Assembly (NCBI GenBank): GCA_021776775.1
Contig: JAJFFE010000303.1
Span: forward strand, 74,342-110,100
DNA: 35,759 bases
Origin: Planctomycetota bacterium
GTDB taxonomy: Bacteria; Planctomycetota; UBA8108; UBA1146; JAJFFE01
Direction of reading: 5' to 3'
A program made the translations under genes and the position numbers. Under the pieces are notes generated by a model. That model saw only the letters and a list, made by a program, of their open reading frames with translations, was not told the origin of the DNA and did no database searches. Each line of letters opens with the position of its first letter. Position 1 is the first letter of the stretch. This document shows positions 16,425-24,119 of this stretch, piece after piece.

Positions 16425-17063
16425 ATGACGTTGAGCGAGAACGATCCCCACACGGATGCGTTGATCGATCGAGCACGAGCCGGGGACGAAAACGCGCTGG
16501 CCGAGTTGTTCGAAGGACACCGCGGTCGACTCCGCCAGATGGTCGACATCCGACTCGACCGTCGCCTCCGCGGGAGAGTCGACGCTTCCGACGTTCTCCA
16601 AGAGGCGTACGTCAACTTGTCGCGGAAGCTCGACAGCTACCGAACCAAGGAAGACCTACCGTTCTTCCTGTGGCTGCGACTCGTCACGGGGGAGTGCATC
16701 ATCGACTTGCACCGCCGTCACCTACAGACCGCCAAGCGCAACGCAGATATCGAAGTGGCGCTCCACCAAGGTCCCATGCCGGTCACCGATTCGTACTCAC
16801 TCGCCGCCCAGTTGCTCGGCAAACACACGACGGCGAGCGAGAAGGTGATGCGGGTCGAAGCGCAGGTCGAGCTGCAAGAGGCGCTCAATCGCATGGAGCC
16901 CATCGATCGAGAAGTCATCGTGCTGCGAAGCTTCGAAGAACTCTCCAATGGCGAAGCGGCGCGAGCACTCGGCGTCGATCCTCAGGTCGTGAGCACCCGG
17001 TTCTACCGTGCCATGAGGAGACTGAAGGCTCTGCTAGAAGATGGGGATGTCTTACCATCATAG
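16425..17063 (+). CDS. ECF-type RNA polymerase sigma factor
   Basis: The protein is 212 aa. The ATG follows directly on a GGGGGGAGA ribosome site. The sigma-2 region spans about residues 10-90, with RGRVDASDVLQEAYVNLSRKLDSYR and FFLWLRLVTGECIIDLHRRH, characteristic of the planctomycete ECF group. The sigma-4 helix-turn-helix is near 150-205 (MEPIDREVIVLRSFEELSNGEAARALGVDPQVVSTRFYRAMRRLK). It should direct RNA polymerase to its own promoter class. No anti-sigma gene adjoins it. In this phylum such factors are often encoded near Ser/Thr kinases; here the kinase at 10627 is separated by the two surface-protein genes on the other strand, so a shared circuit is only inferred. Confidence 0.93.
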   Translation: MTLSENDPHTDALIDRARAGDENALAELFEGHRGRLRQMVDIRLDRRLRGRVDASDVLQEAYVNLSRKLDSYRTKEDLPFFLWLRLVTGECIIDLHRRHLQTAKRNADIEVALHQGPMPVTDSYSLAAQLLGKHTTASEKVMRVEAQVELQEALNRMEPIDREVIVLRSFEELSNGEAARALGVDPQVVSTRFYRAMRRLKALLEDGDVLPS

Positions 17064-17295
17064 TCGCAATCGAAGGCGTCCTGTTTTCAGGACACATCGG
17101 TCTCCACCACCGACGTTTCATGTCGCCATCGCCCCAGCGCGACGTTCAAAGCTTGCGACATGACGGTGGCCTCGACAGCCGTCACTGCCTTACGCCTCAG
17201 CGGCAGTCGCGCGGCCCAGGGAGTCACAACCCGAGCGACGGCAGCGTCGGTGGCCTGGGATATCGAGCGCGCAAGTGGAGTGATTGTTCTTCGGA

Positions 17296-17760
17296 CTACC
17301 GTCGCGGCCGATCGTCGGGGTCGAACAGGCTGGTCTGCCGCTCGATCTCCGGACCGTCCCCGTCGTGGATCGCCGCTCGGATCACCCGTTCGGTGACCGC
17401 GTTGAGATGCTCTGTCAGTGAGGTCGAGAGGGCTTGGTACTCGGGCCAGAGGACGTCGTCGACGAACGTCTTCGAGATCCTCGCCATCACCGTGGTCCTG
17501 CGCTGTCGGGGGTAACGATACGAACGGATCTCGTAGCGCCGCAGGAGAGCGAGGAACAGCCGTCGCGACCACCCGTCCTGCAGCCGGAACGTGTACTCGA
17601 CGGGCTCGTCGTGCTGCGCGTACTCTTCGAGCTTGGCCTGCATGCGTTCGATGGCGCTCGCGGCCGCGCGGCGTTCGCCCGGGGTCGTGGCACCCGCGTG
17701 CAGCGCCTCGATCTGCTGCAGCGTTTCGATGAGCCGTTCCTCTTCGGATTGCGAGCGCAT
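17296..17760 (-). CDS. Conserved protein of unknown function, downstream of the Uma2-like gene
   Basis: The protein is 154 aa, soluble, without signal peptide. The first 55 residues (SEEERLIETLQQIEALHAGATTPGERRAAASAIERMQAKLEE) are charged and helical, likely a coiled coil. The rest (EYTFRLQDGWSRRLFLALLRRYEIRSYRYPRQRRTTVMARISK) is strongly basic and could contact nucleic acid. I do not recognise a named domain. The gene begins 66 bp downstream of the Uma2-family gene on the same strand, which suggests one transcript, but no functional link is established. An ATG at 17760 is used; a second ATG upstream in another frame is not relevant. Confidence 0.65.
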   Translation of the reverse strand: MRSQSEEERLIETLQQIEALHAGATTPGERRAAASAIERMQAKLEEYAQHDEPVEYTFRLQDGWSRRLFLALLRRYEIRSYRYPRQRRTTVMARISKTFVDDVLWPEYQALSTSLTEHLNAVTERVIRAAIHDGDGPEIERQTSLFDPDDRPRR

Positions 17761-17826
17761 AGCGTTAGTTTTCCTCGGTTCGCGTTCAAATTTCTATGGG
17801 ACGCCCATGGTGCCAGCCGCCGCCGG

Positions 17827-18366
17827 TTACCAAACTCTCGTCAGATCGATCTCGACTCCCAGTCGCGTTTCGTTCAATCGCTCGGAGAACACCCCGGCTC
17901 GGCGGTATGCGTCGTCACCGAGTGCGTGCACTTCGACCGTGTGCGCATCGGGATCGACGATCCAGTACTCCGGGACGCCGGCGTTCAAATAGAGCGACAT
18001 CTTTCGTTCGCGGTCGTGCCTACGGGTCGACCGCGACAGGATCTCGATGACGAGGTTCGGTGTGCCGACGATCTTGGTGGGTGTTAGAACTTTGCTGTTG
18101 TCGCGCAGTACGACCACGAGATCGGGTTGCACGATGTCGTGATCGGAGAGCTGCACGTCGACCGGAGCGGCGTACACGTTCCCATTATCAGCGATCGCGG
18201 TTAGGAGTTGCGCTTGGAGGCGCCCGGATATTTCTTGGTGGTACAGGTTGGGGGCGGGGTTCACGAAGTGCTCGCCGTCGACGATCTCGTGTCGGAAGAG
18301 ATCCGGAGGGATCATGGCGTAGTCGTTGTAGGACCACCGGCGGCCGGAGTGTGATCGAACGCTCAT
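17827..18366 (-). CDS. Uma2 family (DUF820) restriction-endonuclease-fold protein
   Basis: The protein is 179 aa, about the normal length. The start is ATG 18366 with AGGAGG just upstream. Family motifs are present in order: HEIVDGE (26-32), HQEISGRLQ, the PD of QPDLVVVLRDN (81-82), LVIEILSRSTRRHDRERK (E109, K122) and EYWIVDPD (133-140). The PD...E...K arrangement is that of the PD-(D/E)xK nuclease fold, so DNA cleavage is possible. The biological role of the family is not settled, although members are numerous in cyanobacteria and planctomycetes. It is the first gene of a minus-strand pair with the unknown 154-aa protein. Confidence 0.9.
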   Translation of the reverse strand: MSVRSHSGRRWSYNDYAMIPPDLFRHEIVDGEHFVNPAPNLYHQEISGRLQAQLLTAIADNGNVYAAPVDVQLSDHDIVQPDLVVVLRDNSKVLTPTKIVGTPNLVIEILSRSTRRHDRERKMSLYLNAGVPEYWIVDPDAHTVEVHALGDDAYRRAGVFSERLNETRLGVEIDLTRVW

Positions 18367-18615
18367 GGAGTTCCTCCTTCACATAGCGTGCCATGGCATT
18401 CTATCGCCCCAGTCGGGGCTCATGAAGTGACTCTGGCCCGGGCTAGGGCACGGCCGGACGTTCGTCCGCGGGCAGACGATTGAAATCGGGCCCGGCGTTG
18501 TCGTACGGTCGTCCGACAACCGTCGGCCGCTGCACGCCTGGCGTTGTTACGCCTTCTGGAAGTAGTCGAGGCGGTCAGTCGTCGAGCAGGCGAACGCTCT
18601 GGCTAGCACTCGACC

Positions 18616-18780
18616 CAGGTCCGCGTGGGATCACTTTGGATTCAAGAGCAGTAACGCCTGGCGGTGGTGCGACCGAATGCGGCGTCGCGAGGACTAGCCT
18701 CCTCGGGAGACTCCGAGTTCGGGAACCCCAAGTGCCCACGGCGCCGATGTATGTGGAGTCACTGTCACCGCATGCTTGCC
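18616..18780 (+). repeat. Dispersed intergenic repeat, copy D (left end worn)
   Basis: Recognisable from CAGGTCCGCGTGGGATCAC (18616) through GCGACCGAATGCGG, CCTCCTCGGGAGACTCCGAG and CCCACGGCGCCGATG to GTCACTGTCACC (18758-18769). The left terminal block seen in the other copies is not clear. The tail is GCATGCTT with a partial second unit, GCC. It lies in a 716-bp stretch (18367-19082) with no intact gene, in the same orientation as the other copies. Confidence 0.8.
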
Positions 18781-18966
18781 AAAGCTCGGAGGCGTGAGAT
18801 CGCCCGGCTGTGACGTCTCTGCACCGCCTTTGAGTTAACCCCAAGCAGCCTCGCCGCAGCCTCGTAGCCAATCTCTTCATCCGAAGCCGTCTGGATGCGC
18901 ACGCCCCGGTTACGGGATCTTACCAGCAGTCCACCGTAGACTCCCTTGCTCGTCCGCGTTCGATGG
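18765..18966 (-). pseudogene. Remnant of a helix-turn-helix gene, ended by repeat copy D
   Basis: The minus strand between 18966 and the TGA at 18765 reads TSKGVYGGLLV...VRIQTASDEEIGYEAAARLLGVNSKAVQRRHSRAISRLRALASMR. The segment EEIGYEAAARLLGVNSKAVQRRHSRAI looks like the sigma-4 or a related helix-turn-helix. There is no proper start (a TGA lies just upstream) and the last few residues and stop come from the repeat tail and terminal block. The fragment is short, so chance similarity is possible. Confidence 0.35.
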
Positions 18967-19082
18967 GATCAGCGTGCGCAAACCGTTTGGCAAGTGCGGC
19001 GGGTCGTGCAGCCAGTCTCGTTTTGAGACGACTGTTCATCGGGACCGATCTGCGTTCGCTACGTCTATCCGATGCCGTTGCC

Positions 19083-20390
19083 TCACGACGCGGGCGCGGG
19101 AGAGTGGCTCTCCGTGTTCGGGGCAGCGCTCTCGGTCAACAGCTTCAGGTACAACCGCTCGGTGGCCTCGATCATGGCACTCAACGAGAAGCGTTCTTTC
19201 ACCGACGCCCGCCCGGCGCGTCCGAACCTTGCCGCCAACTCGCGATCGGCCAAAAGGCGTGACGCCATCTCGGCGAGGGAGTGCGCGTTGTCTTTTTGGA
19301 AGTAGAGTCCGGTGGTGCCGTCGGTGACCAAGCTGCGCAAGCCGCCGACGCCGCTCGTCACCACGGGTATCTCGCAGCTGAGCGCTTCCGCCGCAACGAG
19401 TCCGTGCGCCTCGGTGCGACTGGGCACGACGAGCAGGTCTAGCCCGGGGTAGAGCGGGGCGACGTCGGCCGCTAGCCCGTGGAACACGACTCGATCTTGT
19501 ACGCCGAGCTCCTCGGCTAGCGACTGGAGCTTCTCGCGATCCGGTCCGTCGCCGATCAGAACGAGGGTCGCCTCCGGGAGGTGAGCCATGGCGCGCACCG
19601 CGATGTCGACCCCCTTTTCTTCCGTGAGCCGCGCGACGCACCCGATGAGCAGCCGGCCTTCGGGCCATCCCGCTTCGCGCCGCGCGTGGTCACGATCCCG
19701 CGGGCGGAACCGTTCGGTGTCGATGCCATTGGCTACGGTGATCGAGTTCTCTTCTGTCCACATGCCGTGAGCGATTCCGTCTTGTCGTTCGGAGTCGTTG
19801 GGGGCGATGACTCGATCGGCCAGCTTCGCGCTGTAGCGGGCGGCTCGGCCGAGGAGCCACCGCTTGATTCCGCTCTGAGGAATGCCGGGTATGCGCGCGT
19901 CCGGCGCCACGATGTGCCCGTGCGGCGCGAGCACGATGGCGGGCACCCGTTCGCGACGAGCGGCGAGGCAGCCGAGTAGTCCCGCCTTGGAGGTGTGCGC
20001 GTGCACCACGTGCGGGTTTTCGCGTTGAATGACCCGGCGCAATTGTATGAACGCGCGCAGATCGCGAACCGGCGAGATGGCCCGCTGCAGCGCGGGCACC
20101 CGGTAGATCTGGATCTCTGGGGACGCTTCGATTTCATCCCAGAGCGAACCTTCGGCGCCGGTCTCGGGGCCGGCGGCGAGCGCCACGCGAAAGCGCGAGT
20201 TGTTCGTGTGGCAGAGGAGATCGCGCACCACCAACTGGGCGCCGCCACGAACCATGCGCGTAATAATGTGCAGGACGCGGATGTTGGATGGGTCGAACCG
20301 GCCACCGACGCCCGTGGCTGGGGAAGTGCCGGGCGAGGATGAGCTTGCGTCATTCGAATTGTTGGGCGGGCGACTGTGGTCGCGCTTCAT
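19083..20390 (-). CDS. GT4-family (GT-B fold) glycosyltransferase
   Basis: The protein is 435 aa, cytoplasmic or membrane-peripheral. After a 35-residue polar leader, the acceptor-side Rossmann domain begins with VLHIITRMVRGGAQLVVRDL (39-58), followed by HVVHAHTSKAGLLG and LAPHGH. The donor domain shows the link NGIDTERFRP (221-230), GCVARLTEEKGVDIAVRAM (R254, K259), LVLIGDGPDREKL and the EX7E motif of retaining GT4 enzymes (E327 to E335 in EAHGLVAAE). It should transfer a sugar from a nucleotide sugar in glycan assembly; donor and acceptor are not readable. The first ATG is used; no clear ribosome site is seen. It stands apart from the envelope-sugar cluster at 28-35 kb but fits the same work. 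Confidence 0.93.
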   Translation of the reverse strand: MKRDHSRPPNNSNDASSSSPGTSPATGVGGRFDPSNIRVLHIITRMVRGGAQLVVRDLLCHTNNSRFRVALAAGPETGAEGSLWDEIEASPEIQIYRVPALQRAISPVRDLRAFIQLRRVIQRENPHVVHAHTSKAGLLGCLAARRERVPAIVLAPHGHIVAPDARIPGIPQSGIKRWLLGRAARYSAKLADRVIAPNDSERQDGIAHGMWTEENSITVANGIDTERFRPRDRDHARREAGWPEGRLLIGCVARLTEEKGVDIAVRAMAHLPEATLVLIGDGPDREKLQSLAEELGVQDRVVFHGLAADVAPLYPGLDLLVVPSRTEAHGLVAAEALSCEIPVVTSGVGGLRSLVTDGTTGLYFQKDNAHSLAEMASRLLADRELAARFGRAGRASVKERFSLSAMIEATERLYLKLLTESAAPNTESHSPAPAS

Positions 20391-20528
20391 GGCCTGACTG
20401 TACCGAAAGGAGATCGACAGTCAAACAAGCCGATCGACGAGTTGCGATCGGACGGGGCCGGTCGAAGGAGCGGTTGTTCGTGGGCCAGAGGGACGGCACC
20501 TAGGGTGCTGACGTTGTGCGCGGCGACC

Positions 20529-21017
20529 CTAGCCGTGGCTGCGCAGCTGTTCGACTGCGTTGATGAACATGTCCGCCCACGGCGGGTCCACCGTCGCGGC
20601 CAGGTCGAGGATCGCTGCTTCGAGCTCTTCATTGCTCTGGCTCGTGATCTTCTTGCCATGGTTGGCCAGCGCCGAAGCGATCGCCGAGAAGTAGATGGCC
20701 GTGGCGCTGAGGTGCGACTGCAGGTCTTTGTACTGGCGAAACAGCTCGACACTCTGATTCTTGAAGCCGAGGACGTCGTTCAGTTCGCCATCTTTGGTGC
20801 AGAGGATCGGCTGTAGCTCGGCGGCAGTGCGGCCGGTCGCTTGTTCCAGCAGGCCGGCAAAGAACTCTTTCTCCGGCGCATCTCGGAGTCGATCCAAGAG
20901 GCTGTCGATCGGCTTCTTCGGCCCGTCCAAGCTCATCTTGAGAAATCGGGTGGTGACCTCGCTCGACAGTTCGGTGAGATCGCCAGCTTCGGTTTTTGGG
21001 TTGTCGTCGTCGTGCAT
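20529..21017 (-). CDS. Small protein of unknown function, coupled to the sigma-like gene
   Basis: The start chosen is ATG 21017 (MHDDDNPKTEAGDL), with GAGG six bases upstream; the frame stays open to 21485 but that part is antisense to the preceding gene. The protein is 162 aa, acidic at the N-terminus, mostly helical, with no membrane segment. Recognisable stretches are VTTRFLKMSLDGPKKPIDSLLDRLRD and SHLSATAIYFSAIASALANHGKK. It begins 11 bp after the stop of the sigma-like gene, so the two are translated as a pair. A partner role such as anti-sigma or co-regulator is inferred from position only. Confidence 0.75.
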   Translation of the reverse strand: MHDDDNPKTEAGDLTELSSEVTTRFLKMSLDGPKKPIDSLLDRLRDAPEKEFFAGLLEQATGRTAAELQPILCTKDGELNDVLGFKNQSVELFRQYKDLQSHLSATAIYFSAIASALANHGKKITSQSNEELEAAILDLAATVDPPWADMFINAVEQLRSHG

Positions 21018-21028
21018 ACGATCCTCGA

Positions 21029-21772
21029 TCAGTTGGCCATGGATTCCATGAGAGTCTTTATTTCGCTCTCGATCTCCCCTGGTTTCACACCGTCTTGTGC
21101 GAGCAAATTTCGAATCGCGGTTCTGAAGCGATCCCGAACCGTTCGTGACATGACCGAAGCGCGAACGGGTTGGATGTTGTACTCGTGGGAGAAGTCTTTG
21201 TACGACTCGCCGTGGTAGTGGTGTCGCACGAAAATGTCCCAGTGATCCTTGAGCCCTCGCGTGAGGCAATCTTTGTAAACCTGCTGCAGCGCCTCGGCGA
21301 CGATGGAATGCGCAAACTCCCGATCGAACCCTTCGTCCGGGTCGGGAGTGTCTATGGCGATCTGAAGTTGTTCGACGTCCGGCCCCCGGACCCGATTGCG
21401 GTTCTCCGCTCGGATACGCTCTTTCAGGAAGAAGTGAAGACCGTTCATCAGCCAGCGCCGCAGCTTGATTCCGCTCAGCCGCCACTTGTCGAAGAAATCA
21501 TCGCGCGAGAGGCGATCTGCGAAGTACCCGCCGACGATGTCTTCCGGCTCGCCCAGATTCCGTAGCCCCTTGAGGCCGAGGAAGTAGTACTGCAGCGGCC
21601 GGTAGTAGAGACGCATGACGTGCTCTTTGATCTGAGACTGACCGCTCGCGCCTTCACCGAGTCGCTCGCGGATCCACGTGACTTGCGTCTCGGGGAAGTG
21701 TTGCTTCGGCTCGCTGCCGTCCGAATCCGAGTCGTTCCCGGTTTCGTTCGAAGCGTTCGAAGGATCCGACAT
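21029..21772 (-). CDS. Divergent sigma-70-like regulatory protein
   Basis: The start chosen is ATG 21772 (MSDPSNASNE), after GGGAGGG; the open frame begins eight codons earlier. The protein is 247 aa with an acidic leader. Residues 45-120 (RLYYRPLQYYFLGLKGLRNLGEPEDIVGGYFADRLSRDDFFDKWRL... LRRWLMNGLHFFLKER) follow the sigma-2 pattern of planctomycete ECF-like proteins, including an ED-I-V-GGYFADRL segment where others have the DxLQxxF motif. The C-terminal part (DHWDIFVRHHYHGESYKDFSHEYNIQPVRASVMSRTVRDRFRTAIRNLL) has the spacing of a sigma-4 helix-turn-helix. Such proteins are poorly characterised. It is the first gene of a two-gene minus-strand unit. Confidence 0.75.
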   Translation of the reverse strand: MSDPSNASNETGNDSDSDGSEPKQHFPETQVTWIRERLGEGASGQSQIKEHVMRLYYRPLQYYFLGLKGLRNLGEPEDIVGGYFADRLSRDDFFDKWRLSGIKLRRWLMNGLHFFLKERIRAENRNRVRGPDVEQLQIAIDTPDPDEGFDREFAHSIVAEALQQVYKDCLTRGLKDHWDIFVRHHYHGESYKDFSHEYNIQPVRASVMSRTVRDRFRTAIRNLLAQDGVKPGEIESEIKTLMESMAN

Positions 21773-22004
21773 TTGGCTTTCCCTCCCGAGGACCAAGCAC
21801 CTCCCGAAATGCTCGTGAGGTTGAATCGGGATTCTAGCCCGCTTCCATCGTGAAGCGTAGTCGTTTGGCGCCCGAAAGGCGGCGGCTCTCGCCCTGTTTC
21901 GCGGCCCGTTGCCGCGAACGGCGAGAGAGAGAGCGGCTGCGCCGGGGCGCGACGAGTTTTCAGAAAACCTCGATCATTGATGTCGATCCGGCAAGAGCGT
22001 CCGG

Positions 22005-22730
22005 TTATCCGCCAAAGAGGAAGTCGTTTTTGGGCGTCCACCGGATCACACGATACAGCTTGACGAGATCCTCGAACTCGTCGGCGAGCCGGCCTTCGAG
22101 GCCCGGTTCGGTCACGTACTCTTCCTCGCGGCCGAGCGACTGCTCGACGTGCAGCCAGTGCTCCCCGGGAGTGTAGTAGCCGATCGTCTCGACCAGCTCC
22201 TCGACCGTCATCGCGTCGCACGGGTGCTTCCGCCGGTGGTCGTGCACACGAAGATCGAAACCCGGCGCCGCGCGAAGGGCGTCGACCACCTGCTGGCGGT
22301 GCGGTTCAGAGTTAACCTGGCGCTTGAAGTTCTCACCGTCCCACCACGCGTTTTGATGGATGCGAAGTGCAACCTCCAGCCCGTGCTCGTGGATCTCGAG
22401 CGCCAGAATAACGTGTACGTAGTTCTGGTCGAGGTCCTTGCCCAGGTCGACGCCGAGGATCTTCTTCAGAGACTTGCGCTCCTTGTCTGCCCGCGACAGG
22501 TAGACGTACTGAGAGTCGACCTTGTACGCGTTAAAGCGAAACGGGTGGTGCAAGCTGGCTCGACTCGCAAAGGCGAGGTCTTTCGCCTCGAGCCGTTTCG
22601 ACAGACGCTTCCCGAACGCGTCGAGCTTACGTCGAACCTCGAGTCGCTCGGCGTTGTGAATGGAGTCGCGCGCGAGCTCTTCTTGGAAGCGCGCAAAGTC
22701 GGTCGGTTTGAAGCTCAGCTCATCGGCCAT
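22005..22730 (-). CDS. Conserved protein of unknown function, translationally coupled to the MFS transporter
   Basis: The protein is 241 aa, soluble and charged, with no signal peptide. It starts with a helical region (FARFQEELARDSIHNAERLEVRRKLDAFGKRLSKRLEAKDL), followed by alternating strands and helices (SQYVYLSRADKERKSLKKILG, YVHVILALEIHEHGLEVALRIHQNAWWDGENFKRQV, GYYTPGEHWLHVEQSLGREE). I do not recognise the family. Its ATG overlaps the last codons of the transporter (11-bp overlap), so it is made from the same transcript and is probably needed in step with it. Nothing in the sequence gives a function. Confidence 0.75.
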   Translation of the reverse strand: MADELSFKPTDFARFQEELARDSIHNAERLEVRRKLDAFGKRLSKRLEAKDLAFASRASLHHPFRFNAYKVDSQYVYLSRADKERKSLKKILGVDLGKDLDQNYVHVILALEIHEHGLEVALRIHQNAWWDGENFKRQVNSEPHRQQVVDALRAAPGFDLRVHDHRRKHPCDAMTVEELVETIGYYTPGEHWLHVEQSLGREEEYVTEPGLEGRLADEFEDLVKLYRVIRWTPKNDFLFGG

Positions 22731-24024
22731 CGTTGTACTCTTGGGCTTGGGTGGAGTCGCGAAGGGTGGGAATCATGGTCAATCCGACCACGCCACACAA
22801 GGCCCCCATGATTCCCGCGGCGACAAACAGGGTGGGCGGGTCGCTCCAGCCGATAACCCAGCCGGCGAGCAACGCCGAGAAGGCGGTCGTTCCTTGCACC
22901 GTCATCGACACGATCGAGAACACCTTGCCGCGATCGTGGTCCGGCACGTAGGACTGAATCAACGCGGTGCGGCTGACGACGATCAACGGGATGAAGCAAC
23001 CGTGCAGGACCATCAAGGCGACCGCGGCGTGATAGGAGCGGATCCAGCCAAACGGAAGAAAGGTGATTCCATCCAGGATCCAGCCGATCAAGATCAATCG
23101 CCCGAGGTTGCGGGCGCCGCGCCAACGCATCATGGCGATGCCGCCGATGAGAATTCCGACCGACAACCCCGCCTCGAGCCACGCCAAGTCGGCCGCGGTT
23201 CCTTCGTAGGTGTCGCGAACCAACAAAGTACACCCGACGAGCGCCGTTCCCATGATGGCGAGGTTGTTGATGAACGTCAGTCCGATCAGCGGACCGAGCA
23301 CCCGGTCTCGCGCCACCCGTATCAAGCCGTCTCGCGCCTCGATCCAAATCCGCTGCGCCTGAGTCGCGGTGCGTTCCCCAGAGTTGGGAACCCGAATCGC
23401 AAAAAGGCAGATCGCCGAGACGATGTACGTTCCGCCGTCGATCGTCAAAATCGTGATCAATCCCGCCTCGTCGCGGCCGGCTTGCCAGTGAAGAAGCAGC
23501 CCGCCGAATCCGAGCCCTACGATCCGCGCCAAGTAACTAGAGGTCTGGAGCGATGCGTTGAACCGGAGGAGCGGCCGTCCCCCGGCCAGGCGCGGAACGA
23601 GGGCGTCGCGAGCCGGTTCGAACGGGGTTGACGCCGTTGCTAGCAAGAACCCTAGGGTGGCGATCAACGGCAGCGAGAGGCCGAACCCGCTGACCGCGAG
23701 CGGGAAGCAGAGCAGCAGAGCGGCGCGGACGAGATCGCTGGAGATCATGATCCAACGCCGATTTGCGCGATCGACCCAGGCGCCGGCCAGCCAGCCGAAC
23801 AGGACGAACGGGGCGGTACACGCAAAAACGGTGATGCCGACGGCCGACTCGTGATCGCCCACCGTGGCCGCCAGCCAGGCGAGGCAGACCAGCAAGATCG
23901 AATCGCCCGTGATGCTGACAAACTGCCCAAACCAGAGCAGGAGCGCATTGCGGCGGTATCTCGACTCGGCGTCCAATGCCCCCCCTTGATCGCCGAAATG
24001 CAGAGTTGTAAGTTCCCGGGTCAT
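22720..24024 (-). CDS. Major facilitator superfamily transporter
   Basis: The start chosen is ATG 24024 (MTRELTTLHFGDQ); the open frame reaches 24249, but that part overlaps the divergent kynU gene. The protein is 434 aa with about 12 predicted membrane segments. The first helix pair (ALLLWFGQFVSITGDSILLVCLAWLAATV) and loop 2-3 (GWLAGAWVDRANRRWIMISSDLVRAALLL, the MFS motif A pattern D-R-x-x-R-R) match the MFS group of efflux and enterobactin-exporter-like carriers. The substrate is unknown. It diverges from kynU with 95 bp between starts, so the two promoters share this short region; a link with tryptophan metabolism is possible but not shown. Confidence 0.9.
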   Translation of the reverse strand: MTRELTTLHFGDQGGALDAESRYRRNALLLWFGQFVSITGDSILLVCLAWLAATVGDHESAVGITVFACTAPFVLFGWLAGAWVDRANRRWIMISSDLVRAALLLCFPLAVSGFGLSLPLIATLGFLLATASTPFEPARDALVPRLAGGRPLLRFNASLQTSSYLARIVGLGFGGLLLHWQAGRDEAGLITILTIDGGTYIVSAICLFAIRVPNSGERTATQAQRIWIEARDGLIRVARDRVLGPLIGLTFINNLAIMGTALVGCTLLVRDTYEGTAADLAWLEAGLSVGILIGGIAMMRWRGARNLGRLILIGWILDGITFLPFGWIRSYHAAVALMVLHGCFIPLIVVSRTALIQSYVPDHDRGKVFSIVSMTVQGTTAFSALLAGWVIGWSDPPTLFVAAGIMGALCGVVGLTMIPTLRDSTQAQEYNDGR

Positions 24025-24119
24025 CCAACTGGATCGATCGGCGGCCCCGGGCGCAACAAGCCCCCCTGATGGTGATCGATTTGCTGCGCCGCACTGACCC
24101 TTGAACAGAGACGACCGCC

